Below, in pieces: positions 51,553 to 60,442 of a stretch of 64,000 nt of DNA. Below the pieces are notes generated by a model. It was given only the letters and a program-made list of their open reading frames with translations. It was not told the DNA's origin and did not search any database. Source of the stretch: CAYFUT01 sp964346395 (GTDB taxonomy: Bacteria > Bacillota > Halanaerobiia > Halobacteroidales > Halobacteroidaceae). A program made the translations under genes and the position numbers. The stretch covers positions 1 through 64,000 of the forward strand of contig CAYFUT010000007.1 of the NCBI GenBank assembly GCA_964346395.1, given 5' to 3'. Within the stretch, counting starts at the first letter, position 1. Each line of letters begins with the position of its first letter.

Positions 51553-53829
51553 CTATTTTAAATAAGTTCGGCATTTATAGGTTTCCCCATCGGTAGTAAT
51601 AGTCACTGCCCCCTGCTTATCAGTCCGTAAAACTTTAATTCCCCGCTTTTTAAATCTACTCACCACTTCTTGGTCAGGATGACCGTATCTATTATTTCTA
51701 GCCACTGAAATTACAGCCGTTTGGGGGGTTACTTCTTTAATTAAATCAGGACTGCTGGAAGTTGAACTACCGTGGTGAGGAACCTGCAAAATATCAGCTT
51801 CTACCTGCTGACTGTATTTAATTAATCTATTTTCAGCTAATCTTTCAATATCTCCCGTCAACAATAAGTTGAACCGGTTATAAACCACCTGTAAAATTAA
51901 AGAATTATTGTTATTAGGTTCTTCTGTAATTAACTGCCCGGGGCCCAATACTTTAATTGCAGTCTCTCCCAGACTAAGCCGGTCTCTTTTATTTAATTCA
52001 ACTGCCTCAATATTTTTACGCCGCGCCTGCTGCAACACCTCATCATAGGTTTCAGTTGCTTCCAGTACGGGGGGATAACAGATTTTATCTATGCTAAAAT
52101 TATCCATTATTTTCACCAGTCCCCCAGCATGATCCTGATGAAAATGGGAAATGAATATTAAGTCCAACTCATCTACGCCCCTACTCTGCAAGAAATTTAC
52201 CGCTGCCTGCCCCCTTTTCCCGCCATCAAGCAAAATGTTTTTACCGCTGGGAGTTCGTAAATGAACAGCATCCCCCTGCCCTGCTAAAAAGGTAACTCGT
52301 AAATCTTGACCTATAATTCCTAAGTTGCTCATTAATAAAAACACTACACTTACCCCTATAATAGTAAGGTAGCGCCGATAATTTTTCTTATAAGGAATTA
52401 CAACTGGCTGCAGCACCCTGAATCCACAGTAAATTAACAAATAATAGATGCCTATTTCCAATAAGTTGGGCGTAGCAACAGTTAACACCAAACTTAAGTT
52501 GCTATTTAGCCAGCGCCCTACATAGACAACTAATTGTAATAACCAGCTAAGCCCTTCACTCATCAATCGAGCTCCCGACGGCAACAGCAGACTTAAACAG
52601 CTGAAAATCAGTCCTCCAATTAAGCTGAGACTAATTAAGGGCAGTAAAATCAAGTTGGCTAGAACTCCAGTAATAAGAAATTGATTGAAATGATAACTTA
52701 AGAGAGGAAACAAACTTAACTGGGCCGCAAAAGTAGAGGCTATTACCTCACTAACTTTATTAGGCAGCCAGCTTAAATAATAGTTGATTACCGGGGTTAA
52801 AGCAGCGATTCCAGCTACCGCTCCTACAGATAATTGAAAACTCACCGACAATAAAGATTGCGGGTTGATTAGCAAAATAATAATAGCTACTCCCGCCAGC
52901 AGATTATATAAGTCAGTCCCCCGATTCAAATACTGGCCAATTATTGTCAGGGTAATCAATAATTGAGCTCTTACAGCTGGCAGCTGTCCTCCCGTTAAGA
53001 TTAAATAAGCAGTTAAAACAAATTCTATCACTATTATTTGACTGCCGGCACTAAGGCCGACAGTCAATTGAAAAATAAAATAACTGATTAGGCCTAAATG
53101 AAACCCCGAAATTACCAACAGATGACTTACTCCCAATCTGCGAAACAACTGCTTGATTTTATCCGGCAGCTTATCCTTCTGACCTAATAATAAAGCCTGA
53201 AGCAGATAATTATAAGGGGCAGTAAAACAGCAGTTGATCTGTTCGCTAAGCTGCCGGCGAAAATCAAACAATAAATCTAAAAGCAGATTTCTTTCGCCTC
53301 CTATCTTATCTATTGCCCCACTATTCACTTCTCCTACTGCATAAATTCCCTGCCGGCGTAAATACTTCCGATAAGAAAATCCGCCGGGGTTCAACTGGGG
53401 AGCCGGGCGGTGCAATTTAGTAGTTAATAAAATGGCAGTTCCTGGTTTGAATTTCTGTTTCGGCTGCCAACAAGTTACTAAAACTTTTTTATCAGTAGTC
53501 AGGGGTAAATCAGGAAATTTAAGATCAGTCAAAACATATTTCTTCGAGTCCGATTTTCCGGTTACTCTTTTTACTCTACCTTTGATTTTAATTGGCTGAT
53601 TCAAATACCGCTTCAGCTCTTCCTGCTGCCAATTTACAGCTTCCGCCTGAAAATAAACAGTCCCTAATAAAAAAATAATCGGTCCTAACACATATCTCCA
53701 CCACTGATAATTGCTTCTCCAGATATAAATAGTAATTATCGTTAACCAAATTATTAATCCTAATAACATAAAAAGCAGCTGTTCATTAACTGGTAAATAA
53801 TAACCAGTAATTATACCGCCAGCTAGCAA
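51553..53829 (-). CDS. comEC: competence protein ComEC/Rec2
   Basis: ComEC is the membrane channel for uptake of single-stranded DNA. The 758-residue frame has an N-terminal membrane part and OB-like domain, the Competence domain with many membrane segments (about 215-480), and a C-terminal metallo-beta-lactamase-like domain with HFHQDHAGG and HHGSSTSS. The TTG at 53829 has no ribosome site; in-frame codons RPLVNLF just upstream look like ComEC sequence and an ATT at 53859-53857 overlaps the comEA stop (ATTAA), so the true start may be a rare codon there. Confidence 0.92.
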   Translation of the reverse strand: MLAGGIITGYYLPVNEQLLFMLLGLIIWLTIITIYIWRSNYQWWRYVLGPIIFLLGTVYFQAEAVNWQQEELKRYLNQPIKIKGRVKRVTGKSDSKKYVLTDLKFPDLPLTTDKKVLVTCWQPKQKFKPGTAILLTTKLHRPAPQLNPGGFSYRKYLRRQGIYAVGEVNSGAIDKIGGERNLLLDLLFDFRRQLSEQINCCFTAPYNYLLQALLLGQKDKLPDKIKQLFRRLGVSHLLVISGFHLGLISYFIFQLTVGLSAGSQIIVIEFVLTAYLILTGGQLPAVRAQLLITLTIIGQYLNRGTDLYNLLAGVAIIILLINPQSLLSVSFQLSVGAVAGIAALTPVINYYLSWLPNKVSEVIASTFAAQLSLFPLLSYHFNQFLITGVLANLILLPLISLSLIGGLIFSCLSLLLPSGARLMSEGLSWLLQLVVYVGRWLNSNLSLVLTVATPNLLEIGIYYLLIYCGFRVLQPVVIPYKKNYRRYLTIIGVSVVFLLMSNLGIIGQDLRVTFLAGQGDAVHLRTPSGKNILLDGGKRGQAAVNFLQSRGVDELDLIFISHFHQDHAGGLVKIMDNFSIDKICYPPVLEATETYDEVLQQARRKNIEAVELNKRDRLSLGETAIKVLGPGQLITEEPNNNNSLILQVVYNRFNLLLTGDIERLAENRLIKYSQQVEADILQVPHHGSSTSSSPDLIKEVTPQTAVISVARNNRYGHPDQEVVSRFKKRGIKVLRTDKQGAVTITTDGETYKCRTYLK

Positions 53830-53854
53830 AACAAATAAGTTTACTAGTGGTCGA

Positions 53855-54460
53855 TTAATAAGTAATCTGATCCTTTAATTTAGCTAGAGTCTTGTCCCCG
53901 ATGCCGGAAACTTTAGTCAACTCTTTTTTGCTTTGAAAAGAACTGTTTTGCTGGCGGTACTTAATAATTTGGCTTGCTAAAGCAGGGCCAATTCCTGATA
54001 ATTGCTCTAATTTCTTTTGGTTAGCTATATTAATATTAATCTTCCCGGTTGTAGAAAAAGCACTCCCCTGGGATTGGATAGAGGGAGCATTCTTTTTACT
54101 TTGGGCGGGAATGATAAATTTTTCTCCGTCGCGCACAGGTTTAGCTAGATTAACAGCATTTAGATTAGCCTGGTCAGTTGGCCCTTCTGCTTTTTCTATC
54201 ACTTTATAAAGCCTGGTTCCGGATTTGCATTCATAAACCCCCGGATTATTAACTGCTCCTCCAATATGAACTAAAAGTTTTTCTTCTTGTGTTTGGCTTT
54301 TTTTAGCTTCCTCGGGGGAAGAAGATTGGGGAGCAGAATTAGCTTTTTTTATTTTTACAGCTGAACTTTTTTCTATTCGATTATAAACCATCAAACCACC
54401 GCTAATAACAATCACAAGCCCAATAGCAACAAACAATTTCTTCTCTTTTAGGGTTAACAT
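53855..54460 (-). CDS. comEA: competence protein ComEA
   Basis: ComEA is the membrane-anchored DNA receptor for transformation. The 201-residue product has an N-terminal membrane anchor (about 8-25), a linker, an SLBB-type domain (VHIGGAVNNPGVY) and a C-terminal helix-hairpin-helix pair (ININIANQKKLEQLSGIGP and TKVSGIGDKTLAKL). ATG 54460 after AGGTGA. comEB, the middle gene in Bacillus, is absent. It lies directly before comEC. Confidence 0.94.
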   Translation of the reverse strand: MLTLKEKKLFVAIGLVIVISGGLMVYNRIEKSSAVKIKKANSAPQSSSPEEAKKSQTQEEKLLVHIGGAVNNPGVYECKSGTRLYKVIEKAEGPTDQANLNAVNLAKPVRDGEKFIIPAQSKKNAPSIQSQGSAFSTTGKININIANQKKLEQLSGIGPALASQIIKYRQQNSSFQSKKELTKVSGIGDKTLAKLKDQITY

Positions 54461-54541
54461 TTTAATTATCACCTACCAGAGCTTAGTATATCCCTGCTGG
54501 TAATTTTTATACATTTTACATTAATTAGGATAAGTTACGTA

Positions 54542-55816
54542 TTAGTTGAATTTATCAATCAACTGCCCCAAATAGTTTGACTTAACCTGTTTTTTAGCAA
54601 GTACCTGCTTTACTGGCGGCAATTCTAGAATGGCTCCCAAAATTGCTGCCATAGCTCGGTGGCTAGCCAGCGCCTGATTATCAAATATTAAATTCTGCAG
54701 CTGACCTCTTTCAATCGCCATCATTACTGTCTTATGGACTGAATCTACAGGTGTAATCACTCGTTCCTCGCGAGCTTCTAAACTAATACTCCCCGGGGGA
54801 CATACCTGTTTGCAGACTCCGCAACCGAGGCAAATATCTTCATCTACTTTAGCCTGTTTTTGGTCTTTATCTGGTAAATTGGCTGAAACTAAAGTCATTG
54901 CCTCTACTGGACATTCTTCCACACACTTACCACATCCAGTACAGTCTTCAAACTCAATTTGAGGTAAAAAGTTAGTGGTATGAATTGGATCTAAAACAGC
55001 AAACTTGCGCGCAGCAATCATTGCTTCACAACAACAACCACAGCAATTGCAAATAAACCCTACTTCCTGCTGCACATTTTCTCCAAACTGAACTAAATTA
55101 TGTTCTTTAGCTTTTTCCAATAACTCCATGCATTCACTGACGCCTATTTCTCGCGCATAGTCATGCTTAATTAAAGATTGCGCCACACTATTAAAGGTCA
55201 TACAGATTTCCATCGGTGCATCACAGGCCTGTCCTTTATGCTCCATCTTATGGCGACAATAGCAGATTCCTACTCCAATATGTGAAGCATTTTTAATTAC
55301 TTCACTCGCCCGTTCATAATCAAGTACATGTAACGCATTTTGATTAGATAGTACCGATTCATTCACAAACACCCGTCCCAGTTGAGTTTCACCTCTTGTA
55401 AACAATTCTTTAATGAAATCTTCTTCTTCATTCATATACTGATAAAATAAATCAGCCAATACTTCCTGATCAATGTCTCCTCTTGTCCGCATCATGGAAA
55501 ACTCGAAAAACCCAGCCATCGGCGGCGGCAGAACATAAACTTGTTCTCCCTCTTTTTCTATATCAAGTAAAATTGCCCGGCTGGCTAATTCATCTAAAAT
55601 CTTTTCCGCTTCTGTTTCTTCCATTCCCCAAGCATTACTAGCCCTTTGAGCTGTAAAAGGTCTAATCGGCAGTAAAGATACTAGTTCCGCCTCCCGTTCA
55701 GTAAATAACATCTCTAATATTTCATACAGAGTATCAGACGGAGGTGCTCCTTGGGGAAATTCATTCAACCGTTCAACTAAATTTTTATATCCCGAGCGAG
55801 AAGTCCTGTGCGCCAT
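54542..55816 (-). CDS. multi-cluster 4Fe-4S binding protein
   Basis: The 424-residue protein has an N-terminal helical or winged part (about 1-100), a middle section with unusual cysteine groups (CYCRHKMEHKGQACDAP and CNCCGCCC, about residues 185-265), and two ferredoxin motifs (CTGCGKCVEECP and CLGCGVCKQVCPPG). It could hold three or more iron-sulfur clusters. Such proteins occur in many anaerobes, but their electron partners are unknown to me. ATG 55816 follows GGAGGGAAA. It lies between comEA and ubiE, not part of the competence operon. Confidence 0.85.
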   Translation of the reverse strand: MAHRTSRSGYKNLVERLNEFPQGAPPSDTLYEILEMLFTEREAELVSLLPIRPFTAQRASNAWGMEETEAEKILDELASRAILLDIEKEGEQVYVLPPPMAGFFEFSMMRTRGDIDQEVLADLFYQYMNEEEDFIKELFTRGETQLGRVFVNESVLSNQNALHVLDYERASEVIKNASHIGVGICYCRHKMEHKGQACDAPMEICMTFNSVAQSLIKHDYAREIGVSECMELLEKAKEHNLVQFGENVQQEVGFICNCCGCCCEAMIAARKFAVLDPIHTTNFLPQIEFEDCTGCGKCVEECPVEAMTLVSANLPDKDQKQAKVDEDICLGCGVCKQVCPPGSISLEAREERVITPVDSVHKTVMMAIERGQLQNLIFDNQALASHRAMAAILGAILELPPVKQVLAKKQVKSNYLGQLIDKFN

Positions 55817-55886
55817 TAGTTTTCCCTCCTAAATCCTCTTTATCTAATATCTTTCCATATTTATCTTAATCTCCCTCCTTTAACTG

Positions 55887-56579
55887 CTATTTTTTTCCTA
55901 TATGTAAGGCCACCGCACCTCCGGCAAATAGTTCAGCTTTCACCTGTTTAAAGCCCACTTTGCTAAAAATTTCTTCCAGTTCTTTACTATCGGGAAAATC
56001 AGCTAAAGATTTAGGCAGCCAGGCATACTCTTCGTACTGATTAGTAAATAACTTCCCTAACCAAGGTACTACATTAAATACATAAATATTAAACAATTCA
56101 CGATAGCCTTTATATACTGGATGAGAAAGTTCTAGCGAAGCAATCACTCCCCTTTCTTTAGCTACTCGCTTCATTTCTGCCAGCGCCTGCTGAAGGTCAG
56201 TAACATTTCTTAACCCAAATCCAACGGTAACATAATCAAAAGTTTCTGCCTTAAATTTAAGATTCAAAGTGTTTCCCTGCTTTAGTGTTACCTGATTCAA
56301 ATCTAAATCTTCTATTTTTTCTACCCCAATTTCTAACATAGTTTCGCTAAAATCAACCCCTATCACTTCCCCTTCCGGGCCAACTTCCCGGGCCAACTTA
56401 ACTGTCCAGTTGCCGGTACCACAGCAGACATCCAACACTCTAGCCCCCGATTCAATATTCAGTTTGGTTAAAGCTCTTCTCCGCCATAATCTATGTAATC
56501 CTAAACTGATAACCCAGTTCATCCAGTCATAGTTAGGGGCAATGTTCTCAAATATAGAATGAATAGCTTCTTTTTTCAT
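55887..56579 (-). CDS. ubiE: demethylmenaquinone methyltransferase UbiE/MenG
   Basis: This class I methyltransferase methylates demethylmenaquinone in the last step of menaquinone synthesis. The 230-residue protein begins KKEAIHSIFENIAPNYDWMN, has LDVCCGTGNWT (SAM motif I, about residue 50) and the family blocks GFGLRNV and EEYAWLPKSL. ATG 56579 has GGAGG eight bases before it. No other menaquinone genes are near. The organism's use of quinones is not clear from the window. Confidence 0.9.
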   Translation of the reverse strand: MKKEAIHSIFENIAPNYDWMNWVISLGLHRLWRRRALTKLNIESGARVLDVCCGTGNWTVKLAREVGPEGEVIGVDFSETMLEIGVEKIEDLDLNQVTLKQGNTLNLKFKAETFDYVTVGFGLRNVTDLQQALAEMKRVAKERGVIASLELSHPVYKGYRELFNIYVFNVVPWLGKLFTNQYEEYAWLPKSLADFPDSKELEEIFSKVGFKQVKAELFAGGAVALHIGKK

Positions 56580-56694
56580 CTCTTTAGCCTCCACTTCTCT
56601 GCATGATAAGTTGATTATTACTATTTTTCACTTTTACTGCCTTAATTATAAGCTAATTAATAGCAGGTTAAAGCTAAATTTCAATTTGAGCAGA

Positions 56695-56900
56695 TCCTCA
56701 ACCTCAAACTTAACCTCAAGCTCAATTGACTAACACCTCAAAGAACAGAATCACCTAACGGCGACTTAGCTTGAGACTGAGATTGAGTTTAAGTCAACCA
56801 GATTAAAAAAAGCAATTCCTTTTAATTAATTTACTGCTTTTTATGATTTGCTTAATCTCAATCTTAAACTCAAACTAAACCCAGTTGCAAACAAAAATTA
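56695..56900. repeat. cluster of TTGAG/CTCAA-rich repeat words
   Basis: Three or more stretches of CTCAAnCTnAA type and their complements lie here (56698-56730, 56768-56796, 56850-56885) in the gene-free 645 bases between leuS and ubiE. ATCACCT..CGGC.ACTTA at 56750-56767 recurs at 32414-32432 and 59738-59758. These look like decayed members of a dispersed intergenic repeat. No gene or known RNA is seen. Confidence 0.55.
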
Positions 56901-56941
56901 CCTATAACCGCTAAAAAATATAATTTTCTGGTATTAAACAA

Positions 56942-56980
56942 TAAAAAAACCTCGTCCCTATTTATACAATAGAAACGAGG
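56942..56980 (-). terminator. terminator of leuS
   Basis: On the minus strand CCTCGTTTCTAT pairs with ATAGGGACGAGG (two G-U pairs) and is followed by seven T. It lies 245 bases after the leuS stop, separated from it by repeat element B, which suggests insertion of B into the leuS 3' untranslated region. Confidence 0.88.
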
Positions 56981-57005
56981 CCGCTACTAGCTCTTATTTT
57001 AAACT

Positions 57006-57209
57006 CATGTGCGTTAACTTAATGTATATTTTTCCAATTAGTTTGTTTTTATAGATATAATACATTGAGTTTGAGGTTGAGTTTAAGATTGAGTAAACCA
57101 TTATAACCATTAGTTGTAACGGTTGCTTAACCTCAATCTCAACCTCAAACTTAATATTACTAATGTTCCACTTTAAATTACTAAAATTTGGTTTAAGTTA
57201 ACGCTTATG
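57006..57209. mobile_element. MITE-like inverted-repeat element, copy B
   Basis: This 204-bp non-coding segment has the same two ends as element A at 12809-13093 but in the opposite orientation: its right end matches the left end of A exactly over 27 bases, and its left end is close to the right end of A. Inside is a smaller foldback: ATTGAGTTTGAGGTTGAG near 57062 and its complement near 57130-57155. It lies 15 bases after the leuS stop. Confidence 0.75.
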
Positions 57210-57224
57210 ACTGTAAACTATAAT

Positions 57225-59699
57225 TTACTGCGCAACAATATTGACTAGTTTCTTAGGTACTACTATTTCCTTCACTATCTCTTTCCCCTCAATATGGCGC
57301 TGAACATTCTCTTGTTCTTTTGCTACTTGCTTTAATTCTTCGTCCTCAATATCAGCCGGCACTTCCACTTTATCTCTTACCTTACCGTTGACCTGGACTA
57401 CAATTTCAATCTCATCCTTTTTAGTAGCCTCAGCTTCATACTCCGGCCAAACTTCATTATGAACGCTTCCTGCATAATCTAAGTTGGCCCATAATTCTTC
57501 CGTCATATGAGGAGCAAACGGCGCCAGCAGTAAGATTATGGTTTCTACTACTTCTTTTAACAACCCATCATTAACTTCGTCAGTCTCATCTAAATATTTA
57601 TAAGCAGCATTGACTAATTCCATAATCGAACTGATAGCAGTATTTAACTGGTCTCGCTCTTCAATATCAGCAGTTACATCTCTAATAGCCACATGCAGTT
57701 CTCGGTGAAGTGTCTTCTCTAATTTATTATTAATTTCAAATTGATCTTCGGCAGCTTTTAGCTGCTCTAAATTATTGCCTACTAGCCGCCAGACCCGATT
57801 CAAAAACCGCTCTGCTCCTTCTACTCCTTCATTACTCCAGTCTAAATCTTTTTCCGGCGGCGCAGCAAACAGAATAAATAATCTAGCTACGTCAGCTCCG
57901 TATTCATCTAAAATCTCCATCGGATCAACTACATTACCTTTTGATTTAGACATCTTAGCGCCTTCTAGCAAAACCATTCCCTGCGTTAATAATTTAGAAA
58001 AAGGTTCTCTATAATCAACTAGTCCCTGATCATGTAAAAACTTCATGAAAAATCGGGCATACAGTAAATGCATCACAGCATGTTCAACGCCCCCAATATA
58101 GTGATCCACATTCATCCAATAATTAACTCGATCTTCATCAAATACAGCATCTGCTGCCTCAGGACTAGTATAGCGCAGATAATACCAAGAGGAATCTACA
58201 AAAGTGTCCATGGTATCCAATTCCCGCTCAGCATCTGCTCCACACTCTGGACAAGTAGTATGCACAAATTCTTCCACTTTAGCTAGCGGTGATTCTCCCT
58301 TACCGGTAAACTCTACCTCCGTCGGCAGTTCCACCGGCAGATCTTCTTCTGGTACCGGTACCGCTCCACAATTATCACAGTACACAATCGGAATCGGAGT
58401 TCCCCAGTACCTCTGGCGAGAAATTAACCAGTCCCGCAGTTGATAATTTACATCATACTCGCCAATGCCTTCGGTTTCAAAGTAATCGACAATCTTCTCA
58501 AAAGCTTTCTCTACTGTTAAACCATTTAGAATATCTGAGTTGACTACTACTCCATCTCCAGCATAAGCTTCTTCCAGAGTATCCCCCGTTAATTCTTTAT
58601 CTTCCGGTTCAATCACTACTTTAATCGGCAGATCATATTTCTTAGCAAACTCAAAGTCCCGCTGGTCGTGAGCCGGTACGGCCATGATAGCTCCTGTTCC
58701 GTAATCCATCAAGACATAATTAGCAATCATTACCGGAATTTCTTTCTCAGTCACAGGATTTATAGCTTTAATCCCTGTCTTAATTCCTAGCTTAGGAGCA
58801 TCATCTCCAACCCGTTCTTCTTCATCTTGTCGTTTCATGCGGTTGACAAACTCCATAACTTCTTCCTCTTGGTCAGTTCCCATTACTAATTTCTCCACCA
58901 GTGGATGCTCAGGAGCTAACACCATATAAGTGGCACCATAGATAGTATCCGGTCGAGTAGTAAATACCTCTAAGGTTTCTTCACTATCTTTAATTCCAAA
59001 CTCAATATTGGCTCCTTCACTGCGGCCGATCCAGTTTTTCTGCATCTGCTTTACTTTGTCCGGCCAATCAGCTAATAATTCATGGTCAGCTAACAAGTCT
59101 TCCGTATAATCAGTAATCTTTAAAAACCACTGTTCCAGTTCTTTATTGACTACTTCTGTATCACACCGTTCGCATTCTCCATCGATAACCTGTTCATTAG
59201 CTAACACTGTCTGGCAGTCCGGACACCAATTGACTTCTGATTCTTCTAGATAAGCTAGTCCTTCTTTATAAAACTGCAGGAACAACCACTGAGTCCACTG
59301 ATAGTAATCAGGGTCACAGGTAGCTACTTCCCGCTCCCAATCGTAACTAAAGCCCATCAGCTTAAACTGCTGCTTCATACTAGCGATATTATCTTCTGTC
59401 CAGTTCGCCGGATGAATATCCCGTTTAATAGCTGCATTCTCTGCCGGCAGACCAAAAGCATCCCAGCCCATTGGATGCAGTACATTATACCCCTGCATTC
59501 TTCGATAACGAGCAAAAACATCTCCAATCGAATAATTCCGGACATGTCCCATATGTAGATTTCCGGACGGATAAGGGAACATTTCTAATACATAATGTTT
59601 CTCTTGCCCCTCATCAGCTTCATTTTGATAAATCCCTTCCTCATCCCAAATCTCCTGCCACTTTGCTTCTACTTCAGAAAAATTATACCGTTCTTCCAT
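57225..59699 (-). CDS. leuS: leucyl-tRNA synthetase
   Basis: LeuS charges tRNA-Leu with leucine. The 824-residue class I enzyme has the HIGH motif in PYPSGNLHMGHVRN (about residue 42), a zinc-knuckle region (CPDCQTV and CERCDTE, about 158-180), the CP1 editing domain, and KMSKS in GAKMSKSKGNVVDP (about residue 580). ATG 59699 follows GAAGGAGG. A T-box leader lies directly upstream, so expression responds to uncharged tRNA-Leu. Confidence 0.98.
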   Translation of the reverse strand: MEERYNFSEVEAKWQEIWDEEGIYQNEADEGQEKHYVLEMFPYPSGNLHMGHVRNYSIGDVFARYRRMQGYNVLHPMGWDAFGLPAENAAIKRDIHPANWTEDNIASMKQQFKLMGFSYDWEREVATCDPDYYQWTQWLFLQFYKEGLAYLEESEVNWCPDCQTVLANEQVIDGECERCDTEVVNKELEQWFLKITDYTEDLLADHELLADWPDKVKQMQKNWIGRSEGANIEFGIKDSEETLEVFTTRPDTIYGATYMVLAPEHPLVEKLVMGTDQEEEVMEFVNRMKRQDEEERVGDDAPKLGIKTGIKAINPVTEKEIPVMIANYVLMDYGTGAIMAVPAHDQRDFEFAKKYDLPIKVVIEPEDKELTGDTLEEAYAGDGVVVNSDILNGLTVEKAFEKIVDYFETEGIGEYDVNYQLRDWLISRQRYWGTPIPIVYCDNCGAVPVPEEDLPVELPTEVEFTGKGESPLAKVEEFVHTTCPECGADAERELDTMDTFVDSSWYYLRYTSPEAADAVFDEDRVNYWMNVDHYIGGVEHAVMHLLYARFFMKFLHDQGLVDYREPFSKLLTQGMVLLEGAKMSKSKGNVVDPMEILDEYGADVARLFILFAAPPEKDLDWSNEGVEGAERFLNRVWRLVGNNLEQLKAAEDQFEINNKLEKTLHRELHVAIRDVTADIEERDQLNTAISSIMELVNAAYKYLDETDEVNDGLLKEVVETIILLLAPFAPHMTEELWANLDYAGSVHNEVWPEYEAEATKKDEIEIVVQVNGKVRDKVEVPADIEDEELKQVAKEQENVQRHIEGKEIVKEIVVPKKLVNIVAQ

Positions 59700-59778
59700 C
59701 TGTAAAATTCCTCCTTCTCATTTTTTCTTAAACCAAAATCACCTGGCGGCAACTTAACTTAAACGATTTTTAACCGAT

Positions 59779-60019
59779 AAAAAACCCTCGTCCCTAGTAA
59801 AGATCGCGAAAAATCTTTAATAGGGACGAGGGTTCCTCGCGGTACCACCCTACTTGATACAATTAAGTATAATTTCCTTAACTGCATCCTCTTTCTTACA
59901 CAGTATTTCGGCTGTTACCCGTATAGGCTACTACCAGTTCACCTATATAGCTCCCAGGCGAGTTCAGCATCTAACTGCCTACTACTCCTGTTCTCCGCTA
60001 TCTGAACCGTATTTAGTTA
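59779..60019 (-). promoter_or_regulatory. T-box riboswitch leader of leuS
   Basis: The minus-strand leader has the conserved T-box GGGTGGTACCGCG (59835-59850 region), preceded by a long stem I region and followed by a strong terminator (59779-59834; arms CCCTCGTCCCTA and TAGGGACGAGGG, six T). Uncharged tRNA-Leu should pair with the T-box bulge and favour the antiterminator. I could not assign the specifier codon with confidence. Confidence 0.95.
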
Positions 60020-60025
60020 TAATCA

Positions 60026-60054
60026 ATTATAAATTATGACAACCAATTTGTCAA
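60026..60054 (-). promoter_or_regulatory. sigma-A promoter of leuS
   Basis: Perfect consensus on the minus strand: TTGACA (60049-60054), 17 bases, TATAAT (60026-60031). Transcription should start near 60019, at the 5' end of the T-box leader. Confidence 0.93.
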
Positions 60055-60066
60055 TAATTAACTAAG

Positions 60067-60417
60067 TTATTCTTTCCAATCAATCTGTTCGGCATCGCCC
60101 CATAACTTCTCTAATTCATAATATTCACGCTGTTCTTGGTCAAATACATGGACCATTACATCTGCATAATCAAGCACTACCCACTGATAACTTTCTAATC
60201 CTTCCTTGCGGATTGGTTCTATCTCTTCTTCTGCTAATTGATCTTCAATAGACCGCACAATAGCTTGTACCTGGGTATTAGAAGTCCCATTGCAAATCAC
60301 AAAATAATCAGCCAGAGTAGTAATCTCCCGCATATCAAGTACTGCAATATCTTCCGCCTTTTTATCATCAGCACTAGCTGCAATTTGTTTAGCCAATTCT
60401 TCAGTACTCATTTCCAT
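60067..60417 (-). CDS. rsfS: ribosomal silencing factor RsfS
   Basis: RsfS binds L14 and blocks subunit joining when nutrients are low. The 116-residue protein has the family block MREITTLADYFVICNGTSNTQ and GLESYQWVVLDYADVMVHVF. ATG 60417 with GGGGG about 12 bases upstream. It follows the LCP gene and the yqeK-nadD pair, as in Bacillus (nadD-yqeK-rsfS), with the LCP gene inserted. Confidence 0.96.
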   Translation of the reverse strand: MEMSTEELAKQIAASADDKKAEDIAVLDMREITTLADYFVICNGTSNTQVQAIVRSIEDQLAEEEIEPIRKEGLESYQWVVLDYADVMVHVFDQEQREYYELEKLWGDAEQIDWKE

Positions 60418-60442
60418 TAAAACTATTACCCCCTATAATTTT

